Shown here: piece by piece, positions 37,355-46,211 of the stretch
How the letters are laid out: every line of letters starts with the position of its first letter
Numbering within the stretch: position 1 is the stretch's first letter
Origin: Solimonas sp. SE-A11
Lineage (GTDB): Bacteria; Pseudomonadota; Gammaproteobacteria; Nevskiales; Nevskiaceae
NCBI RefSeq assembly: GCF_030345715.1
Contig: NZ_JAUASX010000011.1
Coordinates: forward strand, 1-64,000
Length of the DNA stretch: 64,000 bases
Reading direction: 5' to 3'
Translations under genes and position numbers: made by a program
The notes under the pieces: generated by a model
Told to the model about the DNA's origin: nothing
Database searches by the model: none
The model's input: the letters and a program-made list of their open reading frames with translations, nothing else

Positions 37355-38833
37355 CTATCCGCGGCGTGAGAGCCAGGTAGCGATGCGGCCGAGGGTGGCG
37401 ATGGCCTGTTCGATCTCCGCCGTCCAGGGCAGGGCGCAGTTGATGCGCAGGTAGTTCTGATAGCTGCCGTTGGCCGAGAAGATCACGCCGGGGTTGACCG
37501 AGATGCGCTCGCGCGCCGCCCGCTGGAACAGCTCCAGGCCGTCGACGTTGCGCGGCAGTTCGATCCACAGCACGAAGCCGCCCTGCGGACGCGATACCGC
37601 CGTCAGCGGCGGGAAGTGCCGCAGCACGGCCTCGGAGAAGCGCGCGACGGACCGCGCCAGCGTGGCGCGCAGCGTGCGCAGGTGGCGGTCGTAGGCGCTG
37701 GACTCCAGGAACGCCGCGGCGGTCATCTGCGACAGCGAATTGGTCGCGGTGGACAGGGTGAACTTGTGGCGGATCAGTTCGCGGCGCCAGCGGTGGCTGG
37801 CCACCCAGCCCACGCGCAGGCCCGGCGACAGCGTCTTGGACAGCGACGAGCAGTGCAGCACCATGTCGCCCTGGTCGTAGGCCTTCAGCGGCGTCGCGCG
37901 GCCGCAGGCGTAGCCCAGCTCGCCGTAGATGTCGTCCTCGATCAGGGGAACGCCATGGCCGTTGAGTGTGTGCACGATGTCGCGCTTGGCCTCTTCGGGC
38001 AGCAGCGAGCCGGTGGGGTTGTTGAAGTTCTGCACGAACAGCGCCGCTGCCACGCGATGCCGGCGGATGGCGCGGCGGACGTCGTCGGGGTCGATGCCGT
38101 GCTGCGGGTGGTTGGGCAGCTCCACCACGCGCAGGCGCATCTCCTCGGCCACCTGCAGCAGCCCGGAGTAGGTCGGCGATTCCATCAGGATCGTGTCGCC
38201 GGCGCAGCACAGCAGGCGCAGGCAGAGGTTGATCGCCTCCAGGCTGCCGCTGGTGATGACGATGTCGTCCGGCGAAACCTCGCAGCGCTGGCCCGCCAGC
38301 CGCCGCGCGATCTGCTGGCGCAAACCGGCATGTCCTGGGGGCATCATGTAGCCCACGGCTGCGTTGGGCTCCTCGCGCAGCAGGCGGCGCGTCAGGTGAT
38401 GCAGTTGCGCCACCGGCAGCAGTTCGGGTGCCGGCGAGGCATGGGCCAGCGGCACCAGGCCGGGCCGGCTGATGGTTTCCAGCACGCTGGAGATCACGTC
38501 GGCCGAGATCAGGCTGGCGGGGCCTGGCGGGATCTCCAGGGTCTGCGGCAGGGCTTGGGCCTTGGCCGGCTCCAGCCTCACGAAGTAGCCCGAACGCGGC
38601 CGCGATTCGATGGCGCCCAGCGCCTCCAGGTGCTCGTAGGCCTTCAGGGCCGTGGTGATGCTGTAGCCGGTCTTGCGGCTGAGTTCGCGTACCGAGGGCA
38701 CGCGGTCGCCGGGCCGCAGCGCACCCACGTCGATCTGCGCCAGCAGGCGCCGCGCCACGGTTTCGTACAGCGGGTCGCCGCCCTGTGCCTCGGGGGCGGG
38801 CGCTGTGGGGGTGTCGTGATCGAGGCTGGTCAT
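37355..38833 (-). CDS. MocR-type regulator (GntR helix-turn-helix plus class I aminotransferase domain)
   Basis: A 492-residue chimeric regulator. Residues 20-95 are a GntR winged helix (DRVPSVRELSRKTGYS, ALKAYEHLEALGAIESRPRSGYF). Residues 125-490 are a fold-type I aminotransferase with the PLP lysine in SSLSKTLSPGLRVGW and QNFNNPTGSLLP. MocR proteins use PLP or its adducts as effector. Four CTGTGC-type half-sites lie just upstream and are likely its own operator. Confidence 0.94.
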   Translation of the reverse strand: MTSLDHDTPTAPAPEAQGGDPLYETVARRLLAQIDVGALRPGDRVPSVRELSRKTGYSITTALKAYEHLEALGAIESRPRSGYFVRLEPAKAQALPQTLEIPPGPASLISADVISSVLETISRPGLVPLAHASPAPELLPVAQLHHLTRRLLREEPNAAVGYMMPPGHAGLRQQIARRLAGQRCEVSPDDIVITSGSLEAINLCLRLLCCAGDTILMESPTYSGLLQVAEEMRLRVVELPNHPQHGIDPDDVRRAIRRHRVAAALFVQNFNNPTGSLLPEEAKRDIVHTLNGHGVPLIEDDIYGELGYACGRATPLKAYDQGDMVLHCSSLSKTLSPGLRVGWVASHRWRRELIRHKFTLSTATNSLSQMTAAAFLESSAYDRHLRTLRATLARSVARFSEAVLRHFPPLTAVSRPQGGFVLWIELPRNVDGLELFQRAARERISVNPGVIFSANGSYQNYLRINCALPWTAEIEQAIATLGRIATWLSRRG

Positions 38834-38885
38834 GTGTACCCCCGCAAGCCGCCCGGATCGGGTCGGCTAGAGGATTTTCCGCCTC

Positions 38886-38938
38886 ATCTGTGCTCCTGGC
38901 AATGCACAGAGTAATGATCTGTGCTGGTTGCCTGTGCT
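38886..38938. promoter_or_regulatory. Candidate MocR operator array
   Basis: Four CTGTGC/GCACAG half-sites lie in 53 bases: 38888, 38904 (inverted), 38919 and 38932. The middle two form a perfect seven-base inverted repeat, GCACAGA-N7-TCTGTGC. Direct plus inverted repeats near the gene start are characteristic of MocR self-regulation. Confidence 0.6.
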
Positions 38939-39367
38939 CTAGTTTTCCGGGGGCAGGGCGGTGGGCGGGCGGGTGGTCTCGCGGTACTCGCCCTCGATGA
39001 CTACGGGGCGGCGCAGGTCCGGCCGGGCGGCCGCCATGCGGCGGTCGATCTGCCGGGCCACACGGCGGCGCAGCACCAGCAGCAGCAGCGCCATCGCGTC
39101 CGACAGCAGGCCGGGGAGGATCAGCAGCATGCCGGCGGCAAGGCCCAGCAGGCCTTCCATCATCGCGGCAGCCGGCATCTCTCCGCGCGACATCGCGGAG
39201 CGGACCTGTTGCAGCGCGCCCAGCCCGTGGCGGCGCATCACCAGCACGCCGGCCGCGGCGCTGCCCAGCAGGTAGAGCAGCAGCACGCCGCCTCCCAGGC
39301 TGCGTCCCAGACGCATCAGCAGCAGGGTTTCCAGGAAGGTCCAGGCGAGCAGCAGGAGCAGGGGCAT
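38939..39367 (-). CDS. fxsA: FxsA family membrane protein
   Basis: A 142-residue protein with an N-terminal helix (MPLLLLLAWTFLETLLLMRLG), a second at GGGVLLLYLLGSAAAGVLVM and a long third at GLLGLAAGMLLILPGLLSDAMALLLL, then a charged cytosolic tail. LLILPGLLSDA is the FxsA signature. In E. coli FxsA relieves phage T7 exclusion by F; its housekeeping role is unknown. Longer in-frame starts lack conservation. Confidence 0.9.
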   Translation of the reverse strand: MPLLLLLAWTFLETLLLMRLGRSLGGGVLLLYLLGSAAAGVLVMRRHGLGALQQVRSAMSRGEMPAAAMMEGLLGLAAGMLLILPGLLSDAMALLLLVLRRRVARQIDRRMAAARPDLRRPVVIEGEYRETTRPPTALPPEN

Positions 39368-39500
39368 CGGTGTCCAAGTATCCAGGGGAGCGGCCACTCT
39401 AATGCAAGTGGCTGATTCAGTGGGTGTTAAGCAGCTTTGCACGATGATGGCTAGGACCGGACAGGAGTCCGGAAGTTTCCCCTCACAAGGAGAGTGAATC

Positions 39501-39842
39501 ATGAAGCTGAAAGCCGCCATTGTGGCCGCCACCATCGGCCTGACCGGCCTCCCCCTGGCCGCCCTGGCCGACTCGCACCCCTCTGCGACCGCCAAGGAAG
39601 CCAAGACCGACACGCAGCGCTATGCCAATGACGCCAGCATCACCGGCAAGGTCAAGGCTGCGTTGATCCGCGAGAAGGACCTGAGCGCCATGGACGTCAA
39701 TGTCGAGACCCAGAATGGCACTGTCCAGCTGTCGGGCTTCGTCGACACCAAGGACCAGCAGGATCGTGCCGAGAAGGTCGCCAAGTCCGTGACCGGCGTC
39801 AAGGAAGTGAAGAACGACCTGCGCCTGAAGACCGGCTCCTAA
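39501..39842 (+). CDS. Exported BON-domain protein, paralogue of the 33.7 kb gene
   Basis: A 113-residue protein with a signal peptide (MKLKAAIVAATIGLTGLPLAALA) and one BON domain: ITGKVKAALIREKDLSAMDV, GTVQLSGFVDT and VKEVKNDLRLK. It has a strong AAGGAGAG ribosome-binding site and its own terminator, so it is monocistronic. Osmotic or envelope stress induction, as for OsmY, is plausible but not shown here. Confidence 0.9.
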   Translation: MKLKAAIVAATIGLTGLPLAALADSHPSATAKEAKTDTQRYANDASITGKVKAALIREKDLSAMDVNVETQNGTVQLSGFVDTKDQQDRAEKVAKSVTGVKEVKNDLRLKTGS

Positions 39843-39863
39843 GAATCCGCCAGCGGATTCCAG

Positions 39864-39893
39864 GGCCGCCCGCATTCAGCGGGCGGCCTTTTT
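39864..39893 (+). terminator. Rho-independent terminator of the BON gene
   Basis: A ten-base GC stem, GGCCGCCCGC pairing with GCGGGCGGCC, has loop ATTCA and is followed by TTTTT. It begins 22 bases past the stop. Confidence 0.92.
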
Positions 39894-39908
39894 CGCTTCT
39901 GGCGCCGG

Positions 39909-41096
39909 TCAGTCGTCGTAGCGCTCGCCGAAGGGCAGTTCCAGCCCGAAGCCAATGCCCAGCGAACCTTCCCGGTCCTGCGAGCGCAACTCGCGGGGGA
40001 AGGTGTAGCCCAGCACCCACTCCCCCCACAGACGGGCGTGCATGATCGGGTGTCGCAGGATGGTCTGGACGCCGTATTCCTGCAGCGGCACCTCGGCCTC
40101 GGTCGAGCCCCGGATGAAGCTTTCGAGCGCGACGGCGCGCCGCTTTTCGAGCGACTTGTAGTGGATCAGGCCGCTGTACCAGTCCACGCCCTCGGATTCC
40201 TGGGTGATGGTGGCGACGTTGCTCCAGCGCAGCAGGCGCGTGTCGCTCAGCACCTTGCTCAGGTCGAAGCCGCTGGTGAAGCCGAAGCCGTCGTCGGTAT
40301 TCCAGAACGGGGTCGCGCGCAGGTACAGCAGGTGGTCGTCGTTGGACCAGGGGATGTAGCCGATGCGGTTCTGCACGAACAGCATCGGCGACGCCAGGCC
40401 GCGCACACCCACGCGGAAATCCGAGCGGAAGTTGCGGTTGCCGGGCAGGGAGTAGCCCAGGCCGGCGAGCCAGGCATCATCGCCCTCCAGGCTGGGAAAC
40501 TGCGAGCGCAGGCCGAAGCGTTCGCTGCGATCGCGCAGGAAGGCGTCGCTGTCGTCGCGCCCCACGAATCCGGAGAGGCCGTTCTTGATGTTGGGGAAGT
40601 CGGCACGCACGTTGAAGCGCACGCGCGTCTTGTTGCCGTAGAACTCGGACCAGTCGTGCGAGACCTGCAGGCGGCCATAGGCCTGCCGTGCCGCCCCGAC
40701 GTGATATTCGTCTCCGAACAGGCCATCGATCCACATGGCCGTGGTGCAGGTCATCTCCTCCAGGCGGCGGCGTGCGTGGTCCACGCGGACCTCGTCCTGC
40801 GGAGGCTCCTGGTCGCAGGCGTTCGCGGGCTTGACCTCGCCCTTGGGGACGACTACGTCCGGCGCCGTGCCGCCGGAGCCCGGCAGGACCGGGTCGCTGG
40901 TGAACACGCGGTCGGGCGGCACGGGAGCGGTGGCCGGGGCGATCTTGTCGATGGTGGCGGTGGCCGCCGACAACGGGTCGGCTGGGCCCTCCGGCTTCTG
41001 TGGATTGCCGGCGCAGGCGGCCAGCCCGCAGATGGCCAGCAGCAGGGCAACAGGGTGCAAACGATTCTGCCCGCAAGGGGCCCGGACAGTGCTCAT
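39909..41096 (-). CDS. Predicted outer-membrane beta-barrel lipoprotein
   Basis: A 395-residue protein with signal LLLAICGLAACAG, whose LAAC would be the lipobox. A Pro/Ala linker (about 40-95) is followed by a charged segment ending DHARRRLEEMTC and by about a dozen alternating strands from AYGRLQVSHDWSEF to the C-terminal SLGIGFGLELPFGERYDD, a barrel pattern. I do not recognise a named family. Start set at the ATG giving MSTVRAPCGQ; a longer frame upstream is unsupported. It is divergent from the thioesterase gene. Confidence 0.7.
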   Translation of the reverse strand: MSTVRAPCGQNRLHPVALLLAICGLAACAGNPQKPEGPADPLSAATATIDKIAPATAPVPPDRVFTSDPVLPGSGGTAPDVVVPKGEVKPANACDQEPPQDEVRVDHARRRLEEMTCTTAMWIDGLFGDEYHVGAARQAYGRLQVSHDWSEFYGNKTRVRFNVRADFPNIKNGLSGFVGRDDSDAFLRDRSERFGLRSQFPSLEGDDAWLAGLGYSLPGNRNFRSDFRVGVRGLASPMLFVQNRIGYIPWSNDDHLLYLRATPFWNTDDGFGFTSGFDLSKVLSDTRLLRWSNVATITQESEGVDWYSGLIHYKSLEKRRAVALESFIRGSTEAEVPLQEYGVQTILRHPIMHARLWGEWVLGYTFPRELRSQDREGSLGIGFGLELPFGERYDD

Positions 41097-41248
41097 GAAA
41101 CCCTTCCCTGGGTTATGCAATGGGTCCACCGCAATGACCGCAGCCCAGGGCCTCCGGTTCCTGCAAGATGCTCGCCTGTCGCCGGGCAATCGCAGACAAT
41201 CCCGTCATCATCCTTTTTTTCATTGTTTTCTCCTCTGGAGTTCCTTTT

Positions 41249-42040
41249 ATGCGATTTTCAGAAATCCTGCAGGCCATGACCGGCGGCGGGGGCGAGTGGA
41301 GCGCCAGCGTGGGCGAGGAATGGCTGCAGGGGCGCACGGTATTCGGCGGACTGCAGGCGGCCATCGCCGTGAGGGCCATGCGAGGTCTGGTGCCGGTGGA
41401 ACTGCCGCTGCGCACGCTGCAGACCAGCTTTATCGCGCCCCTGGGCGCCGGTAGCTTCCGCGCCGAGGCGCGCGTGTTGCGCAGCGGCCGTTCCGCCACC
41501 CAGGTGGAGGCGCGCCTGTATGACGGCGAGCAGGTCGCCTGCAGCGTGCTCGGCATCTTCGGCAGCGCACGCGAGTCGCAGGTCAACGTGAGCCTGCCGT
41601 ATCCGGCGGTGCCCAAGGATTTTGATAGCGCGCGGGAGATTCCCTTCATCCCCGGGGCGACCCCGGTGTTCACCAAGAACGTGCGCATGCGCTGGGCCAG
41701 CGGAACCTTTCCCTTCCAGGGTTCCACCGTGCCCAAGACGCAGATCTACGTCAGCCTGCGCGACGAGCCGTCCTGTGACGAACTGCTGCTGCTGGGCCTG
41801 GCCGACATCATCCCGAGCCCGGGACTGTCGCTGCTGAAGAAGCCGGCACCGGCCAGCTCGCTGACCTGGACCCTGGAGCTGTTCAGCCAGGAGTACGACG
41901 GCAGCGCCGCCGATCCCTTCCTGGTGGACGCCGAGGTGGTGAATGCCGCCAACGGCTACATCAGCCACAGCACCACGGTCTGGAGCCCGGCGCAGCGCCT
42001 GATCGCGCTGAGCCGCCAGAGCGTCGTGGTGTTCGGCTGA
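41249..42040 (+). CDS. Acyl-CoA thioesterase family protein (double hot-dog)
   Basis: A 263-residue TesB-like protein. GRTVFGGLQAAIAVRAM is the N-terminal hot-dog helix signature, LQTSFIAPLGAG follows, and the second hot-dog ends HSTTVWSPAQRLIALSRQS. It should cleave acyl-CoA thioesters; chain-length preference unknown. Start chosen as MRFSEILQAM. It is followed ten bases later by a patatin gene, consistent with a lipid-related pair. Confidence 0.85.
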   Translation: MRFSEILQAMTGGGGEWSASVGEEWLQGRTVFGGLQAAIAVRAMRGLVPVELPLRTLQTSFIAPLGAGSFRAEARVLRSGRSATQVEARLYDGEQVACSVLGIFGSARESQVNVSLPYPAVPKDFDSAREIPFIPGATPVFTKNVRMRWASGTFPFQGSTVPKTQIYVSLRDEPSCDELLLLGLADIIPSPGLSLLKKPAPASSLTWTLELFSQEYDGSAADPFLVDAEVVNAANGYISHSTTVWSPAQRLIALSRQSVVVFG

Positions 42041-42050
42041 GGGTGCGGCC

Positions 42051-42980
42051 ATGAGGGAAGACGGCAATCCCAACGTGATCGGCGTGGCCCTGGGCAGCGG
42101 CTCGGCACGCGGCTGGGCGCACATCGGCATCCTGCAGGGGCTGGAGGAGATCGGCGTGCGGCCGCAGGTGGTGGCGGGTACGTCGATCGGCGCCCTGGTG
42201 GGCGCGGTCTATGTCTCCGGCCAACTCGACGAGTTCGCGGAGTGGGTGCAGACCCTGAGCGCGCGCGATGTCTTCAGCCTGATGGACTTCACCTTGTCGG
42301 GCGGGGTGGTCAAGGGCGAGCGTCTCTTCGGCTTCTTCGAGGAGCGCCACAAGAATCCGGAGATCGAGTCGCTGGAACAACGCTATGTCAGCGTCGCCAC
42401 CGAGATGAAGAGCGGTCGCGAGGTGTGGATCACCAAGGGATCCATCCTGCCGGCCGCACGCGCCTCCTGCGCACTGCCGGGCGTGTTCCCGCCGGTGAAG
42501 TTCGAGGGGCGTTGGATGCTCGATGGGGGCCTGGTCAACCCGGTGCCGGTGTCGGCCTGCCGCGCACTGGGCGCCGACGTGGTGATCGCGGTCAACCTCA
42601 ACGCGCAGCTGGTAGGCGCGCACTTGGCGCGCCCGCTGATGGAAGAGATCGAGCCGGAGCCGGCCACTAAGGCAGAGCGCACGCTGTGGCAGCGCGCCGT
42701 CACCTACCTGTCCAGCGGCGACGGCGAGAACCCGAGCTTCTTCGACTCGGTGGGCGCCAGCATCAACATCATGCAGGACCGCATCACGCGCAGCCGCATG
42801 GCCGGTGATCCGGCGGAGATCATCCTGTCGCCGGTGCTGGACAACTATGCGCTGATGGATTTCCACCGCGCGGCGCAGGCCATTGCCGAGGGCCGCCGGC
42901 TGGTGGAAGCGAACGCGGCGACGATCCGGGCCTGGGCGGGTTTGCCGCCCCAGCCGGACGAACCGGTGGAAAGCGACTAG
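42051..42980 (+). CDS. Patatin-like phospholipase (RssA/YchK type)
   Basis: A 309-residue lipase with a Ser-Asp dyad: oxyanion loop GSGSARGWAHIG, nucleophile Ser45 in AGTSIGALVG and Asp in MLDGGLVNPVP. Members hydrolyse acyl chains of lipids; physiological substrate unknown. Its stop overlaps the convergent glutathione-transferase gene by four bases. Confidence 0.92.
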   Translation: MREDGNPNVIGVALGSGSARGWAHIGILQGLEEIGVRPQVVAGTSIGALVGAVYVSGQLDEFAEWVQTLSARDVFSLMDFTLSGGVVKGERLFGFFEERHKNPEIESLEQRYVSVATEMKSGREVWITKGSILPAARASCALPGVFPPVKFEGRWMLDGGLVNPVPVSACRALGADVVIAVNLNAQLVGAHLARPLMEEIEPEPATKAERTLWQRAVTYLSSGDGENPSFFDSVGASINIMQDRITRSRMAGDPAEIILSPVLDNYALMDFHRAAQAIAEGRRLVEANAATIRAWAGLPPQPDEPVESD

Positions 42981-43636
42981 TCGCCGAAGTCCGCGATCTG
43001 TGCCGCCAGCGCCGCCTGGAATGCGGGGCGGGATTCGGCCCGGGCCTGCAGGGCGGCGAGGTTGGGGAAGCCGGCCAGCAGGTCGGTGTGGCGCAGGTTG
43101 CGCAGCACGGTGACCATCATCAGATCGCCGACGGTGAAACGATCCTCCAGCCATTCGCGCTCGCCCAGCCAGGCCGAGACGCGCGACAGCTTCTGCTGCA
43201 CGAACTCCACGGCGCCGGGGCGGCGCAGCCGGGCCCATTCCTCCTCGCTGTGGAACAGGTCGATGGAGGCCAGGTTCTGCACGGAGGGCTCGACGCTGTT
43301 GAGCGCAGAGATCAGCCAGGCGGTGGCGCGGCTGCGCGCGAGCGGATCGCGCGGCAGCAGGCGTTCGTCGCTTTCACCCAGGTGCAGCAGGATCGCGCCG
43401 CTCTCGAACAGCTGCAGGGTGCCATCGCGGAAGCTGGGCACCTGCTCGAAGGGCTGTTCCTTCACGTAGCCGGTGGGCTTGGGCAGGCGCGCGTCGAGCA
43501 GGCGTACGCGGTAGGGCAGTCCGATCTCCTCGCAGGCCCAGCGCACGCGCAGGTCGCGCACCAGTCCATGCGCAAAGGGCGGCACCCAGTTGAAGGCGGT
43601 GATTTCGGCAGTGGCGTTCGGCGAGACGGGCATCAT
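42977..43636 (-). CDS. Glutathione S-transferase family protein
   Basis: A 219-residue GST with an N-terminal thioredoxin-like domain (PYRVRLLDARLPKPTGYVKEQ, EQVPSFRDGTLQLFESGAIL) and a C-terminal helical domain with EWLEDRFTVGDLMMVTVLR. It is the last gene of an ArsR-SRPBCC-DUF899-GST operon and overlaps the DUF899 stop by four bases, suggesting a detoxification unit. Confidence 0.93.
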   Translation of the reverse strand: MMPVSPNATAEITAFNWVPPFAHGLVRDLRVRWACEEIGLPYRVRLLDARLPKPTGYVKEQPFEQVPSFRDGTLQLFESGAILLHLGESDERLLPRDPLARSRATAWLISALNSVEPSVQNLASIDLFHSEEEWARLRRPGAVEFVQQKLSRVSAWLGEREWLEDRFTVGDLMMVTVLRNLRHTDLLAGFPNLAALQARAESRPAFQAALAAQIADFGD

Positions 43637-44394
43637 CGGGCTCCGGCGGAGCAGCAGGAAGGGTTGGCGGACGGCGTTGCCTGGCGGCGTCCGTCATCGG
43701 GGTATTCGTCGTGGCGGCGCATCCAGTGGCCCATGCCGTCGGCGCCCTCGTTGCGGCCCTTGGGGACGATGTCCAGCCAGGCGTAGACCGGTAGGAACAT
43801 CTCGCCGCCGCGGGCAAAGCTGGAGTAGCTGTGGAAGATCGCGCCGCTGTCGTCGCGGTGGAACACACTGACGCCCGGGAGTTCGTCGACGCCGGGGTCG
43901 GGGATGCGGGTGAAGTTGTAGTCCACTCCCGCGTCACGCGTGCCGGTGGGATAGGACACCTGGTAGTCGAAGTTGAAGTCGCTGCCGGCCGAGGAGACCC
44001 AGCGGAAGTTCCAGCCCATGCGGCGCCGGTAGGCCTGCAGCCGTTCCAGCGGGCCGCGCGAAACCGCGACCCAGCTGACGTCGTTGTGCTCGAAGTGCTG
44101 GCGTGCGCCGTCCACCTGGTCGCAGAGCAGGGAGCAGCCGGGACAGCCCTCGGTCCAGTCCGGCCCGAACATGAAGTGGTAGACGATCAGCTGCGAGCGG
44201 CCGTCGAACAGCTGGGCCAGCGTCACCGGGCCTTGCTCGCCCTGGAAGCTGTATGGCTTGTCGACGCGTACCCAAGGCAGCGCGCGTCGCAGCGCGGCCA
44301 GGCGATCACGCTCGCGGGTCCAGGCCTTTTCCTGCTCCAGCAGTGCGCGGCTGGCGGCAAGCCAGTCCTCGCGCGAAGCGACTTCATGATGCAT
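43633..44394 (-). CDS. DUF899 thioredoxin-like protein
   Basis: A 253-residue protein with the family hallmarks VDKPYSFQGEQGPVTLAQLF, YHFMFGPDWTEGCPGCSLLC and WNFRWVSSAGSDFNFDY, ending in a Cys pair near the C-terminus. The fold is thioredoxin-like and the GCPGCS cysteines may be redox active. Start chosen as ATG giving MHHEVASREDW, which overlaps the 3' end of the SRPBCC gene by 11 bases. Regulated with the ArsR gene upstream. Confidence 0.9.
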   Translation of the reverse strand: MHHEVASREDWLAASRALLEQEKAWTRERDRLAALRRALPWVRVDKPYSFQGEQGPVTLAQLFDGRSQLIVYHFMFGPDWTEGCPGCSLLCDQVDGARQHFEHNDVSWVAVSRGPLERLQAYRRRMGWNFRWVSSAGSDFNFDYQVSYPTGTRDAGVDYNFTRIPDPGVDELPGVSVFHRDDSGAIFHSYSSFARGGEMFLPVYAWLDIVPKGRNEGADGMGHWMRRHDEYPDDGRRQATPSANPSCCSAGAR

Positions 44395-44845
44395 GAGGAT
44401 CTCCTGGGCGCTCGAATAGGGCCGACAGCCTGGACAATGCCCCGGTCCAGCCTGCTTCATGGCTGGCGCGCGAGGCTTCGGTCTTGAGTTGTGCGTGGGT
44501 AAAGGTGAGCTCGGTGCCGCTGTCGATCTCGCGCAGGTCGATCTCGACGCGCGACTCCTCTGCGCGCTCGTCCATCTCCCCGTTGTGGCTCCAGTGCCAG
44601 GCCATGACGATGCGGCGGGGGCGCTCCACCTCCAGGTAACGCCCGTTACCCTCATGTTCCTTGCCGTCCATCGTGCGGAAGCGCACGCGGAATTGGCCGC
44701 CGACGCGCAGGTCGACCGCCGTCTCCAGCACCGGGCCTTCGTCCGGGCTCCACCATTGGAGGATGGCCTCTGGCGTGACGAAAGCGTCGAAGACGATGCC
44801 GGGGCGTGCGGCGATGCGACGCACCAGGGTCAGGCTGGTGGTCAT
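44384..44845 (-). CDS. SRPBCC (AHSA1-like) family protein
   Basis: A 153-residue START-like fold protein with the typical RIAARPGIVFDAFVTPEAILQWW and GGQFRVRF segments and a C-terminal ligand helix GWTGALSRLSALFE. Such proteins bind hydrophobic small molecules and often pair with ArsR regulators, as here (four-base overlap). Confidence 0.92.
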   Translation of the reverse strand: MTTSLTLVRRIAARPGIVFDAFVTPEAILQWWSPDEGPVLETAVDLRVGGQFRVRFRTMDGKEHEGNGRYLEVERPRRIVMAWHWSHNGEMDERAEESRVEIDLREIDSGTELTFTHAQLKTEASRASHEAGWTGALSRLSALFERPGDPHAS

Positions 44846-45198
44846 TTGCCTCTCCGGCGGGCCTTGGCCTCCTCGGCCTCGGCATAAGCGGCGAGGCGGT
44901 CCAGGCGCGGGGCCCAGAAGCGTTCGTAGCGGCTCAACCAGTCCATGGCTTCCCTCATCGGTTCGGGCGACAGCGTGACGGTGACCGTGCGGCCGGACTT
45001 GCTGCGCACGATCAGCCCGGCTTCATCGAGCACGTCCAGGTGCTTCATCACCGCTGGCAGTTTGATCTCGAAAGGCTGTGCCAGTTCGCTCACCGTGAGA
45101 CCGTCCCCGCGCTCCAGCCGCGCGAGCATCGCGCGCCGCGTGGGGTCCACCAGGGCGGAGAAGGTGCGGTCCAGCCGGTCCTGTCTATAGTTCACCAT
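44842..45198 (-). CDS. ArsR-family winged-helix regulator
   Basis: A 118-residue repressor-type protein: SALVDPTRRAMLARLERGDGLTVSELAQPF, recognition helix LPAVMKHLDVLDEAGLI and wing SKSGRTVTVTL. No metal-binding CxC motif of ArsR/SmtB is present, so the effector is probably not a metal. A perfect 16-base palindrome covers its start codon. It heads the SRPBCC-DUF899-GST operon. Confidence 0.93.
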   Translation of the reverse strand: MVNYRQDRLDRTFSALVDPTRRAMLARLERGDGLTVSELAQPFEIKLPAVMKHLDVLDEAGLIVRSKSGRTVTVTLSPEPMREAMDWLSRYERFWAPRLDRLAAYAEAEEAKARRRGK

Positions 45199-45206
45199 AT
45201 GGTGAA
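45191..45206. promoter_or_regulatory. Palindromic operator over the ArsR start codon
   Basis: TTCACCATATGGTGAA is a perfect 16-base palindrome; the ATG of the regulator lies inside it. Binding here would block both transcription and translation initiation, fitting autorepression. Confidence 0.65.
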
Positions 45207-45260
45207 GTATTGGGACGCGAGGCGGCTGGTGTCAAGCCGGGTGTGGATCGGCCCCTGGGA

Positions 45261-46193
45261 TCAACCCCTGGGATTGACCTCGACGGTGACGTGCACGAGC
45301 TCCTCGTGCACCGCGAGCTGGCGGCGGAAATCCTCGGGCAGTGCACGCCCGGCGGTGGTTACGCCCAGGATGCAGGCGAACTTGTCGCGTCCCACGCGCC
45401 AGACGTGCAGGTCGCTGATCTCGGCAGGAATCGGACTGTCGCGCACCACCTCGCGGATTTCCTCGACTACGGGAGCGTCCATTTCGGCGTCGAGCAGGGC
45501 GCGGCCCGACTCGCGCAGCAGTCCCACTGCCCACACCAAGACCAGTGCTGCGCCCACCAGGCCCATGACCGGGTCCAGCCAGCCCCAGGCCCAGTACTTG
45601 CCGCCGAGCAGCGCCAGGATGGCCAGCACCGAGGTGGCGGCATCGGCCATCACGTGCAGGTAGGCGGCGCGCAGGTTGATGTCGTGGTGATGATGGCTGT
45701 GCCCATGATCGAGGCCATGCGCATGGCCGTGATCATGTCCACGGTGGTGGTCGTGGCTGTCGCGCAGCAGCCAGGCGCAGACCAGGTTCACCACCAGGCC
45801 GGCGATGGCGATGGGAATCGCTTCGTCGTAGTGGATCGCGGTGGGCTCCACCAGTCGGGCGAGGGACTGCCAGGCCATGGAGGCGGCGACCAGCAGCAGG
45901 AGCACGGCGCTGGTATAGGCGGCCAGCACCTCGATCTTCCAGGTGCCGAAGGCGAACCGCGCATCGCGCGCCAGGCGCCGGGCCATGACATAGGCGAACA
46001 CCGACAGTCCCAGCGCCAGCGCGTGCGAGCTCATGTGCCAGCCGTCGGCCAGCAGTGCCATCGAGTTGTAGCGCCAGCCGGCGACGATCTCCACCACCAT
46101 CGCCGTCGCGGTCAGCAGGGCGGCCCAGAGCGTGCGGCTCTCCGCGCCGCGCTTGGCGTCGTTGAAGGCGTGGGAATGGGTGGGGGAGGTCAT
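45261..46193 (-). CDS. Cation diffusion facilitator metal exporter (DmeF/CzcD-like)
   Basis: A 310-residue CDF protein with six membrane segments. Metal sites are in SMALLADGWHMSSHA and HVMADAATS. A His-rich loop (DSHDHHRGHDHGHAHGLDHG and following) lies between helices IV and V, and a cytosolic CDF domain ends the protein. The N-terminus MTSPTHSHAFND resembles DmeF cobalt/nickel exporters. It is divergent from an RcnR/FrmR-type repressor with a shared operator, supporting Co/Ni efflux. Confidence 0.93.
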   Translation of the reverse strand: MTSPTHSHAFNDAKRGAESRTLWAALLTATAMVVEIVAGWRYNSMALLADGWHMSSHALALGLSVFAYVMARRLARDARFAFGTWKIEVLAAYTSAVLLLLVAASMAWQSLARLVEPTAIHYDEAIPIAIAGLVVNLVCAWLLRDSHDHHRGHDHGHAHGLDHGHSHHHHDINLRAAYLHVMADAATSVLAILALLGGKYWAWGWLDPVMGLVGAALVLVWAVGLLRESGRALLDAEMDAPVVEEIREVVRDSPIPAEISDLHVWRVGRDKFACILGVTTAGRALPEDFRRQLAVHEELVHVTVEVNPRG

Positions 46194-46211
46194 CGGCAGC
46201 TCGTTCCTATA

